From Perca fluviatilis (lineage: Eukaryota > Chordata > Actinopteri > Perciformes > Percidae), in assembly GCF_010015445.1 (NCBI RefSeq), contig NC_053123.1:5236148-5300147 (forward strand): a DNA stretch of 64,000 nt, in the 5' to 3' direction. Of the stretch, positions 25,701-33,095 are shown piece by piece. Each line of letters begins with the position of its first letter. Position 1 is the stretch's first letter. The notes under the pieces are model-generated. The model did no database searches and was not told the DNA's origin. It saw only the letters and a program-made list of their open reading frames with translations. A program made the translations under genes and the position numbers.

Positions 25701-28700
25701 TGTGTACGCATGTCTTCTACGAGTATAATTGTGGCTGTATTATTTGTGTCCCCTTCAAAAATTGCTCTTCAGAAATTTTATGTTTATTGTCTACTGTTAG
25801 ATCAGATTTACGCCCTTGTCTTGGACCCTGATGGGAATATTTTCAGTGATGTAGCTAACTATGTGGGCTAAAAGAAATGTAAAATAAGTAATGCACCTTG
25901 ATGTGAAGTGAAGATTTTTTATAAGCTTTGGTTATTGCAATTCCATACGTGTACAAACAGTAGCTTCACTCAGCTTATGTGTGTTATGTAATTAAATGTG
26001 AGCGATATGATGCAAGTAGCTCTTGGCCACTTCAGTAGCCCTTACATGAAGTACGGTTGGAGACCCCTGTGCTATAGAAATAGAGTGGCTTTATTCTCTT
26101 TAAACCTCTCCTCAGGGACAGATTTTGTGCAGTACAACACACTTTGTGTTAGCGTGTAAGATCCTTTGTGTTTAACATAAAACATCCCCGAAATCGCTAT
26201 CAGCAAACCCATCAGACTCCATTTGGACAAAAACATAATGATAATAATTTTATTTCTTCATTCAAAGACGACAGAAAGTCAATCAAATGTTGCATTGGTT
26301 TGTCTCTTTACAGTTTCAACAATCACTAATTAGGTTGAAATGAACCCTTAATTCACCCTAGCCATGTGCAGATATGCTGGATCTAGATCTGTACACTCTA
26401 AAGAAGTCTGGTGGGTTTGTCGATGGTGGGTTTGGCGATGGTGGGTTTGGCGATAGTGATTTTGGCGCTCTTTCTTGTTAAATTATTATATTATTTATAA
26501 CTGTAACTGAGAATAGATGGGGGAACACGTTTCTCTGTGTTTACGCTATAGAAATTGAGTGGCTTTATTATCTTTAAACCTCTCCCTTAGGAACAGATTT
26601 TGTGCGGTACAACACTCGGCAGCTGAGCAGGATCTACCCCGATGGCTTAAGGACCAATTCCTCTAACTACAACCCCCAGGAGATGTGGAATGTGGGCTGC
26701 CAGATAGGTGAGGGGAAGGGTGATGTTGCCCTCTGCTGGTTACACCAAACTTACTTACAAACTTACCTCTGAAATCACCGATGTGCCCTGTTTCCAATCT
26801 TAATGAGTGCTATGATGGCCACAAACAAGCAATTTCATGTATTATTTCAGCCAATATTTAAGTGCTTTCAGGATCAGAAAGATTGAATTGTGCTTTTGAT
26901 ACTTAGGATTCAGGGTATGGATGTAGACACAGTCAGTGCTGTCAATTCAGCCATTTGGTTACAGTTTAATCTGCCAAATGTGAGTAGCACTTAACATAAC
27001 ATACAACTTTAACATAAGCTAGTGCTGTCGCTGCTGGATGAAAACCTTGTATATTCCCAATGCAAAATTAAAAATCAAGAAAGGACAAATAAAAGCTCTT
27101 TTTGATTTGGTCGTTGGTTTCAAAAGCCCAACATGTCACAGAATCTTCCTACCGAAAGACAGGCACACAGTCCAGGGAAATGCATAAATACAACATATAA
27201 ATAATAATTGACAGTAGACAGTGATAGCAAACATGGTCCCCAGCCAAAATTGAACCAGGAACATTGCAATGTGTTATGTAACTTATGTCACTCACAATTT
27301 GAACATGGAAATACCCATGTGAACATTTTTGACATATGGCCCTAATCCTCTTCCGTAAGGGCCAGCAGTTTAACAGGACAGATGTTTCCTGTCATCAGGG
27401 CTAAACCGACGCCGTCTGTTCTGGATGAAAGGCTGGACTTGTCACATGAACTTTGATAGCTAGATAGAATACTCTGAGTCTAGGAAATCATGTGATACAG
27501 CCTGCCAAGAAACATCACAGTACATTGCATTATTTCCCTTCTCCCTCTTTCCCAAAGTGGCTCTGAACTTTCAGACAGCTGGTCTGGAAATGGACCTGAA
27601 TGATGGGCTGTTCAGGCAGAACGGCTGCTGCGGCTACGTCCTCAAGCCTGACTTCATGAGAGACGGCAACACTCAGTTCAGTCCAGACAAACCCGAGGAG
27701 CAGCAACGCTACAAACCCCTCCGCTTATCCATACAGGTTCAAAACTACATGACAGTAGTTTGTTTGTCAGTGTGTAAATTTGAGGCAGGGTGTTGCAGAA
27801 AACTAGCATGAAAACCACTGAATAACAAAGAAAAAAGACACTAATTGCTGTTCTTCTGTGCAAGTACATGTACAGTGGTGTCTGTATCTAATAGGCAAAT
27901 ATGTGTGTGTGTTCATCAGGTGATAAGTGGGCAGCAGCTACCAAAGGTGAATCAGAAAGAAGGCTCTATTGTAGACCCCCTGGTCAGAGTGCAGATCTTT
28001 GGAGTGCCAGGGGACCAGGACATGAAAGAGACCCCTTACATTAACAACAACGGTGAGTTTTCTCTGTACAGATGATATGTGTATTTCATTTATATAGATA
28101 GTTGTGATAAGGGCCAGGATGTGAAAGAAAAATTAGTACTTGTTGCTTATTGCTCCTCTGCATGTTTAAAAAAAAAAATTAATAATTCTGTGTTGCTTGG
28201 CTGTGTTTTGTTGCTTGCTTGCGTGGCTACATTTACCAAATGTTTATACTGTTGATGTATTAACGTACTAATGTCTTGCTGCTTCCCGTTGCTCTGCATG
28301 GCTTCTTGAGGAGGCTTATTTTGTTGCTGTTGCTGTCTTTATGGCGTCTTGTTGTCTTCTGTCCGTACATTTTAACCCATAAAATTGTCTAGCTGTTTCC
28401 TGTTGCTCTGGTCTCAAAACACCTGGCCAAAGGAGTTGAAAATTTGCCGGCTGGCTAACATTCACAGAAATGTTGAATGTTAATGTGCGTTGTACTTGAA
28501 ATGAAAGTACAAAGTGAAAATGTGAAACCTACAAGATGAATTGAAAAATAATTGTGCAAATAACAGTACCATCCCAGTTGGTTGTACTCACTGCTCTACT
28601 GCCCTCTACCTGCAGGTTTTAACCCAGTGTGGAATGAAACTTTAAATTTTGTCATCCACACCCCCGAGTTGGCCCTGGTTCGCTTTGAGGTGGAGGACCA

Positions 28701-29047
28701 CGATAGGGCGTCAAGGAACGACTTCATTGGACAGTTCACTCTTCCATTTATGTGCATCCAAGCAGGTGAGCAAAGAGTACAGTGAGCCAAAGCATGGCAC
28801 TGAAACTCCCAGAGTTCCAGCTCACTGCAGTATTTATTAAATATGTACATTCAATCATATGTTGCATCACATACCAGATGCAGGAGAACTCAATACCACT
28901 CTGTTAGAAAGCTTTTTCTTTACCAAATTCTTCTCAACGCCTTTCCCCTTCTCAGGATATCGTCACATACATCTGCTCTCCAAAGATGGAATAGCTATCC
29001 CTCCCGCCTCGCTCTTTGTCAACATCAGCATCTCAGAGCTCACATGA
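10764..29047 (+). CDS. plcd4: Phospholipase C delta 4 (1-phosphatidylinositol 4,5-bisphosphate phosphodiesterase)
   Basis: Cleaves PIP2 to IP3 and diacylglycerol in a Ca2+-dependent way at membranes. Coding exons: 10764-10782, 11462-11620, 12586-12814, 13726-13855, 14567-14798, 17261-17462, 18508-18652, 19831-19983, 21947-22090, 23881-24031, 26591-26707, 27558-27736, 27920-28052, 28616-28765, 28956-29047. They sum to 2235 nt = 744 residues plus stop; human PLCD4 is about 762. Domain order: PH (about 15-125, with WKKQRHFRL and [16 protein letters not shown]); EF hands (first loop [12 protein letters not shown] is complete, second [12 protein letters not shown] ends in Q instead of E); X box (about 285-430, [13 protein letters not shown] and CVEVDCWDG...[10 protein letters not shown] holding the two catalytic histidines and acidic Ca2+ ligands); an acidic X/Y linker (about 440-470); Y box ([31 protein letters not shown]); C-terminal C2 (about 615-744). 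The splice phases agree throughout. The delta4 assignment rests on synteny between cnot9 and znf142. The 5' non-coding exon is uncertain, though an acceptor at 10728 suggests the first coding exon begins at 10729. Confidence 0.96.
11729..12533. mobile_element. hAT-type miniature element with 8-bp TSD in plcd4 intron 2
   Basis: The element starts TAGAGCTGGGCAATAT and ends ATATTGCCCAGTCCTA (imperfect terminal inverted repeats). It is flanked on both sides by the identical 8-mer gagccagg (11721-11728 and 12534-12541). It has no transposase frame and is 805 bp long. The 8-bp duplication fits hAT superfamily integration. Only its last ~26 bp recur in the downstream duplicate at 30183. Confidence 0.85.
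12815..13725 (+). other. plcd4: Probable U12-type (minor spliceosome) intron 3 of plcd4
   Basis: The only phase-compatible junction joins ...GACCA (12814) to GTGGGTCCGC (13726), giving ERQDQWVRDWF. The intron then begins gtatccttt, an exact match to the U12-type GT-AG donor consensus. It ends with ttccctcag-tatcctctcag: a TTCCYTNA-like branch-site candidate whose A is about 12 nt from the acceptor, and no ordinary long polypyrimidine tract. A miniature transposon sits inside at 13068-13281. Confidence 0.7.
13068..13281. mobile_element. 214-bp miniature inverted-repeat element, 8-bp TSD
   Basis: Terminal inverted repeats run GGTTACACATTACTTGAAGG at the left and CCTTCAAGTAGTGTTACC at the right, continuing inward with 'cataagagtgacatgacact' and its complement. 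The flanking duplication is aaatattc at 13060-13067 and 13282-13289. The homologous duplicate at 30735-30742 has a single aaatattc and no element, i.e. an empty site. The interior carries several TTAGGG-like hexamers, probably by chance. The 8-bp TSD suggests hAT or a related superfamily. Confidence 0.9.
14809..15718. mobile_element. hAT-type MITE (copy 1) in plcd4 intron 5
   Basis: Starts CCGGTGGTGGGATGTAACTA and ends CTTCCACCACTGG. The interior shares long blocks with the copy at 16671-17205, such as 'tcatgccactttctacttct', 'gagagaaatattgtactttt' and 'ttttcctgatgat'. It is split by another element at 14914-15300. No target-site duplication was resolved for this copy. Confidence 0.7.
14914..15300. 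mobile_element. Nested MITE with TAGGGGTGGG ends
   Basis: Bounded by TAGGGGTGGGAATC on the left and CCCCCACCCCTA on the right (inverted). It is rich in ATCGATAC and CGATAC motifs, typical of a widespread fish hAT MITE. The flanks (ctccactacg / ctacatgtcagag) are contiguous in the sister copy near 16790-16805, showing that it inserted into the surrounding MITE. Confidence 0.7.
15990..16214. mobile_element. 3'-half fragment of the CAGTGGTGGAA MITE family
   Basis: Shares 'cattgagtacttttaatact', 'aattttcctgatgatactta' and the 'cttcttccaccactgg' terminus with the copies at 14809-15718 and 16671-17205, but lacks the left half. Confidence 0.65.
16437..16626 (+). mobile_element. tRNA-derived SINE
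   Basis: The head resembles a tRNA-type pol III promoter, with 'gatggcacagtggatatgac' (A-box region) and 'ggttcaattcccac' (B box). It is followed by the fish SINE body 'tgtccctgagcaagacactt' and the tail 'gctttggataaaagcgtcag'. It lies in plcd4 intron 5, between two MITE copies. Confidence 0.8.
16671..17205. mobile_element. hAT-type MITE (copy 2), with near-perfect 8-bp TSD
   Basis: Begins CAGTGGTGGAA and ends TTCCACCTCTG. It is flanked by cctgtgct (16663-16670) and cctgcgct (17206-17213), an 8-bp duplication with one mismatch. Same family as 14809-15718. It sits about 55 bp upstream of plcd4 exon 6, so the exon's 3' splice region adjoins transposon sequence. Confidence 0.8.
17824..17869. 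repeat. (TA)n microsatellite
   Basis: About 23 uninterrupted TA units in plcd4 intron 6. Confidence 0.95.
19751..19780. repeat. (AAT)n microsatellite
   Basis: About ten AAT units immediately upstream of plcd4 exon 8. Confidence 0.9.
20897..21070 (+). repeat. 58-bp minisatellite, three units
   Basis: The block 'catactctgcttctgactgg' starts at 20911 and 20969 and, with one change, at 21027. That gives an exact 58-bp period; each unit continues 'ctagtagtccttacctag'. It lies in plcd4 intron 8, inside a larger transposon-like region whose right end (about 21240-21272, 'cataatatgtgagcacttta') resembles that of the TTAA element at 61061-61761. Confidence 0.85.
21310..21490 (+). repeat. Dispersed repeat, second copy
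   Basis: Inverted relative of the segment at 283-480, sharing 'cttctccatagtcagtg', 'tttggagaagcaggcagg' and 'gtactgctgtgga' in order. No coding capacity seen. Confidence 0.6.
23050..23162 (-). mobile_element. tRNA-derived SINE fragment
   Basis: On the minus strand it reads 'gcagtacctcagtctgcagg' (A-box-like), then 'gtcaccggttcaagttccca' (B-box-like), then 'tggaccaaagtacggagtat'. This is a known style of tRNA-derived fish SINE head. It lies in plcd4 intron 9. Confidence 0.65.
24240..26069. mobile_element. hAT-type element with CAGGGGTCTCCAAC ends (outer)
   Basis: Starts CAGGGGTCTCCAAC and ends GTTGGAGACCCCTG, perfect 14-bp terminal inverted repeats of the hAT type. The flanks tgctgtat and tgctatag are a degenerate 8-bp target duplication (6 of 8). 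Without the nested element it would be only about 380 bp, i.e. a non-autonomous copy. It lies in plcd4 intron 10. Confidence 0.85.
24378..25818. mobile_element. Nested hAT-type element, perfect 8-bp TSD
   Basis: Starts CAAGGGCGTAAATC and ends GATTTACGCCCTTG, perfect 14-bp inverted ends. It is flanked by identical tcttggac at 24370-24377 and 25819-25826. It is 1441 bp. A short frame at 25254-25463 begins [18 protein letters not shown] and may be remnant transposase-gene sequence, but I see no conserved hAT catalytic motif. It is clearly younger than the element it split, because its target duplication is still perfect. Confidence 0.88.
26142..26486. repeat. Inverted-arm repeat between decoy and real exon 11
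   Basis: The left part reads 'gaaatcgctatcagcaaacc' and 'catcagactccattt'; the right part has the complementary 'gtctggtgggtttg...gcgatagtgatttt'. A 17-bp unit (ggtgggtttggcgatgg) is repeated about three times at 26410-26467. A related sequence lies at about 20680-20750. It is probably a MITE, but the ends are not defined. Confidence 0.55.
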
Positions 29048-30029
29048 AGAAGTCAAATCTGAGGATATGAAGCCAGAGGCGCTCCTGTGTCTGTGGCAGA
29101 CGAAGGATGCGTACAGGATACACCAATACTTTTATCAGATATTGGGCATTTGCAAGACAAGACCAAAAATTTTTTCGGGAACTTAAAATATCAATGCTTG
29201 GATAATGTGTCAGATATCTGACTTTGTTTCTCAGCATTATTCACTCAAAACAAGATATTGGATGATTGCAGTAGTGTACTCTATTCAAATAGATTGAATC
29301 AGATAAAGGGACTCATTTTAAAATAGGGTTGATGCATTTCCTTTACAAAGAAATTAGGGCACTACTAAGAAACAGGGTCAAAAGATGTCATGTAGTACTA
29401 TAAGCTTTTTTTAAGAAAGATGTCTGTATTTATTTAGTTTGCAATTATCAATTCAACTTTGTATGTAAATATCGCCCGAAAACTTTTAATTGTCATTGTC
29501 TGAGAATGAAGGAACTTGAAGGATTGCTGCATGTCTAGAATGTCTAAATATACCATTTGCCTTTAAGTGTACTGTATATGCGGAAGCAACAGTACCTAAA
29601 ATAACTGAAAGTGTAATAATAGAATGTTGCATCATGTTGGGATAATCTTATTTCTATTTACTAATGTACAAATTCCACAAGGTTATGTTGTGTATAATAT
29701 AAATGTTTGTGTATATATAGGCCTGTAAATACATGCAATACATTTTCTGAATGGTTCAACATTCAACATCTGTGACTCATTTATTGTTCAAGTTCATTAA
29801 TTCATTCACTTTATATACTATAGTTCTTTATCACAAGCAAATATTAAAGGACTTGAAGAGAGCACACTTTTCTAGTCTTAACGCCTACTCAAAGTGCTTT
29901 TACATACTGTAGTACAGGAACCATTCACTATTCACACACATTCATACACTGGTGGCTGAGGCTGCCATGCAAGGTGCCACCTGCTCATTAGAAAAACATT
30001 CACACACATTCACAAACTGATGGCGCAGC
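29048..30029. other. plcd4 3' UTR and flank
   Basis: AT-rich, no coding character. This is presumably the plcd4 3' UTR. No canonical AATAAA was found close to the stop, only an ATTAAA variant at 29843-29848, so the polyadenylation site is not established. Confidence 0.5.
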
Positions 30030-30160
30030 AATGGGAGCAATTTGGGGCTCAGTGTCTTGCCCAAGGACACTTCGACATGGGACTGCAGGGTCAGGGATCG
30101 AACCACCATCCTTCCGATTGGTAGTCCGCTCTACCACCTGAGCCCTGGCCCTGCTATCTA
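30030..30160 (-). mobile_element. tRNA-derived SINE
   Basis: On the minus strand it reads 'ggctcaggtggtagagcgga' (A-box-like), 'ggtggttcgatccctgaccc' (B-box-like) and 'tccttgggcaagacactgag' (SINE body). It ends about 20 bp before the left breakpoint of the plcd4 exon-3 duplicate. Confidence 0.75.
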
Positions 30161-30182
30161 GCCACATATATTGATATGGATA

Positions 30183-31312
30183 TAATATGGAAATATTGCC
30201 CAGTCCTAGAGCCAGGCTAGCTCTAAACTTTACTTTAACCATCCACTGATCATGTCTCAGTCTCAATAAGTGACGTGGAGGCTGTGCGCGAGGGCCACCA
30301 GTCGGAGGTCCTGCAGAGCACCGCTGAGGAGTTCCCCGCTGAGCTCTGCTTCACCTTGGTCTTTCACGGTCGCCAAGGCAACCTGGACCTTGTGGCCAAG
30401 ACGCCCGAGGAAGCCAAAGCCTGGATCGAGGGAGTGCGCAAGCTGATTCACAAGGCTCAAACGATGGATGAGAAGGAGAGGCAGGACCAGTATCCTTTTA
30501 CTGTAGCACTGTGTTTATGGTATGAAAAACAAGTGTTAAATCTGCTGTTAGCTGATATCAAACACTGGCTTTTCTCTGCACAAAGCTTCAAGAAGTCTTG
30601 TGAAGTGTGTATCATTCTGAAAAAATGTCAGGTAATGGATTGAAGGTTTATTTATAAGCCTACAAAAAATTTAGTTTGATCTAGAGGCAAACAATTGGAG
30701 TGACACACACTCCATGATTCTTACACTGTTTAAAAAATATTCCTTTTATTGTGTTTGTTTTTCTATAGAAAAAAAATTGTTCTGTGCGAACAGGTTTTAG
30801 ATTGGTGGTTATTCATAATTTGATGTACTGATGTTAGTTTGATCTCTTGTTTATGGGAAATGTAGGTGTGTGTAGGTTTGCACATGCATGTGTAGCCTAT
30901 GTGAGCATGGATAAGTGTTGCATATTGATGTGATTTTACATATATTATTGTAATGGAATGTCTGTGATGTAGTGGGTATGTATTGTGTGTCTAGTGTGGA
31001 CCCCAGGAACATTAGCTGACTGCTACGGCTTCAGCTAATGGGGATCCTTTTAATAAACAATTAAACAAAAATGGAAAGTAATGGAAATAAAACATGAATA
31101 GAGATGACCATCCCTTTCTATTTATGAATGAACATGATGATCTTGGGAAAACAGTCAACGAGTGTAATCAAGCCTGGTCCAGTATGGTGCGGAAGCTAGG
31201 TCATTTTTTTTTTTTTTAGATAGATAACAACAACAAACAGCAACAAAAGAAAAAAAAGTTTGCTCTACCCATGAGATTATTTTATCCGTGGTATTTTCTA
31301 ATCAAACTCTCC
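30183..31312 (+). pseudogene. Duplicated plcd4 exon-3 region downstream of the gene
   Basis: Matches 12508-13622 of plcd4 (offset 17675 at the left end). The exon copy (30261-30489) encodes exactly the same PH-domain peptide as real exon 3 (12586-12814), and identity continues into the intron. The acceptor ctcag and the U12-like donor gtatccttt are both kept. Differences: this copy lacks the 214-bp MITE present at 13068; it has about 240 bp (about 31027-31270) deleted in the plcd4 intron; scattered substitutions occur beyond the exon. The left breakpoint falls 26 bp inside the right end of the hAT MITE that precedes exon 3. The copy stops before exon 4 homology. With no other phospholipase exons downstream it cannot encode a PLC. 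It could also be a misplaced haplotype in the assembly. Confidence 0.9.
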
Positions 31313-32137
31313 AGGGGCCTCTATAAACGTTGCGTACGCACGAAAAGCTTGCGTACGCTGGTTTTCACGGACACTTTGTGATGTATAAAAATTAACTTGA
31401 CGTGAGAATGTGCGGGCCATCACGCCAACTGTTGAGTCTTTTCTGGCTCTGTAACGTGGAGAATTTTAACTGAAAAGTGCCGAAAATCAATCAACATTAC
31501 AAAATAAAATTTCAACTACAGTTACTGGCATACGTCTGTGACGTTGTCCATGAAAAAAACATAATTTTATCCACTGATACTCCATAAAAGTTGGATCATA
31601 TTATGTGGAAATTGTTTAACATCTTTCACACTATAAACTGTTTAATTCGCAGGCTACTTAATCTCTGTTAAACATGAGGATGGGAAATAAATGATAAATC
31701 CACTTAGAAAATACTTTCAGTCATCCTCTGTATTTCCCATAGATGAAATATCTTACTGGCAACAAAAAGATCGGCACGGGAAATGCAAGTGTCTGTGAGT
31801 CTTTAGTTGCTGAGGCTCAGACATCCATGGCGCACAGGAGGCGGGACGCACGGATCCATCTCCCCAGGAACAAACGCTGTGTCGGGGGGACTACCTCATG
31901 TGATGCGTAACTGATCCCGTGGATGATTTGTAGGCCAATAAGTGAACAAGGTGTACCCGGTGCACCAAACACTCGGCCGTCTTGACTGTCTTAATTCTGC
32001 ACATATTTCTGTTACTGTAGTCCTATTTACTATTTCATTATTTTATCCACGGCAGGTGACGCTGGCCTCACTAACCTCTCCTCCTCTGAGTCGGGTCTCC
32101 CTCGCGCTGGACTCAGTTTCACTGAGCATACTAACAC
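31313..32137. other. Intergenic, repeat debris
   Basis: No gene seen. 'ttgcgtacgcacg' and 'cttgcgtacgctgg' at about 31328-31360 look like the end of a palindromic DNA-transposon remnant. The remainder is AT-rich and unassigned. Confidence 0.4.
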
Positions 32138-32141
32138 TTAA

Positions 32142-33016
32142 AGTGATGGTTCGGAGTAATTCACCCTAGGGTCCTTTGCACCATGACCTCGAGCCAAACA
32201 CTTCAGTCTAACATTGGCGAGTTAGCGTAGTAAGGTTATGCTGAATGAGCATAGGCGCGCGGGCTAATGGACCGCGCTTGTATCTTATAGTTACCCAATA
32301 ATACTGCCCAAAATGATACCAAACGTCTACAATTAGTACAAATAGGTTATGCTCTCCTAAACGATGGATAGGAGTTTGTGGACAACAGAAGTTTATGTAA
32401 ATAACACTTGCCTGCTGGCTTCTGCTCTCTGCTGTTGTTGTGCTGTAGAGAGAAGTGCTTAGGGCCGGCTCTACAAAACAACTCGCAAGAGATGCAACAA
32501 AAATATTTTTAATTTAACTTTTTTTAAAGTAAGTGCTGTAGTATAACTAGCAGGAGACAAGTTATAATTGAGGTAAGTTTGGAGACATTACCTTATTTAA
32601 TCATTGAATTAATAAATATTTTTGTTGTAACTCTTTCGGTGTTGTAATTTGTAGACCGGCCCTAAGCACTCGTCTAACTGCGGTAGCAGCAGCAGCAACA
32701 GAGAGCTGAAGAGAGCAGGCAAGTGTTCATAAACTTCTGGTGTACTTACAAACTTTCCAATCCATCGCTTTTATGAGAGCATAACCTATTTGTACTACTT
32801 GTAGACGTTTGGTATCATTTCGGGTATTATTAGTGGGGTAACTTACAAGATACAAACGTGGGTCCATTAGCCCCTGCGCTAAGCTATTCAGCTGATAACG
32901 CTACTCTACGCTAACTCGCCCAATGTTAGACCCAGGTGAAAAAAGCTTCTGGGGGGGTGTTTGGCTCGAGGTCATGGTGCAAAGGACCCTAGGGTGAGTT
33001 ACTCCGAACCATCACT
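32142..33016. mobile_element. TTAA-flanked long-inverted-repeat element
   Basis: Starts AGTGATGGTTCGGAGTAA and ends TTACTCCGAACCATCACT, flanked by TTAA at 32138-32141 and 33017-33020. The two arms are imperfect inverted copies over several hundred bases (e.g. 'gtcctttgcaccatgacctc' against 'gaggtcatggtgcaaaggac', and 'agggccggctctaca' against 'tgtagaccggccct'). There is no transposase frame. The TTAA duplication points to piggyBac or Kolobok mobilisation. It ends 80 bp before the SAMD3-like pseudogene. Confidence 0.88.
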
Positions 33017-33095
33017 TTAATAAATAAAATAAATGGCATTACATCAGTGAGTTCAAACTGCTTATTTTGCATAATTTGGACTGACACTGAGATGC

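Larger units (their letters stand above)
24171..26141 (+). pseudogene. Split partial duplicate of plcd4 intron 10/exon 11 start (decoy exon)
   Basis: Two flanking pieces, 24171-24239 and 26070-26141, together match the genuine exon-11 upstream region at 26487-26616. The copy ends in a pseudo-exon with an intact acceptor (cctctcctcag, to 26115) and then GGACAGATTTTGTGCAGTAC. Read in the plcd4 phase it gives GTDFVQYNT and then, after unrelated sequence takes over, a TAA within a few codons. Between the two pieces lie nested hAT elements (24240-26069). The decoy sits about 450 bp upstream of real exon 11 (26591). Confidence 0.8.

Noticed and set aside
30275..30643. 122-codon frame as an independent gene
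   Set aside because: It is the duplicated plcd4 exon 3 plus intron read-through, identical to 12600-12968; the real coding part ends at the donor.
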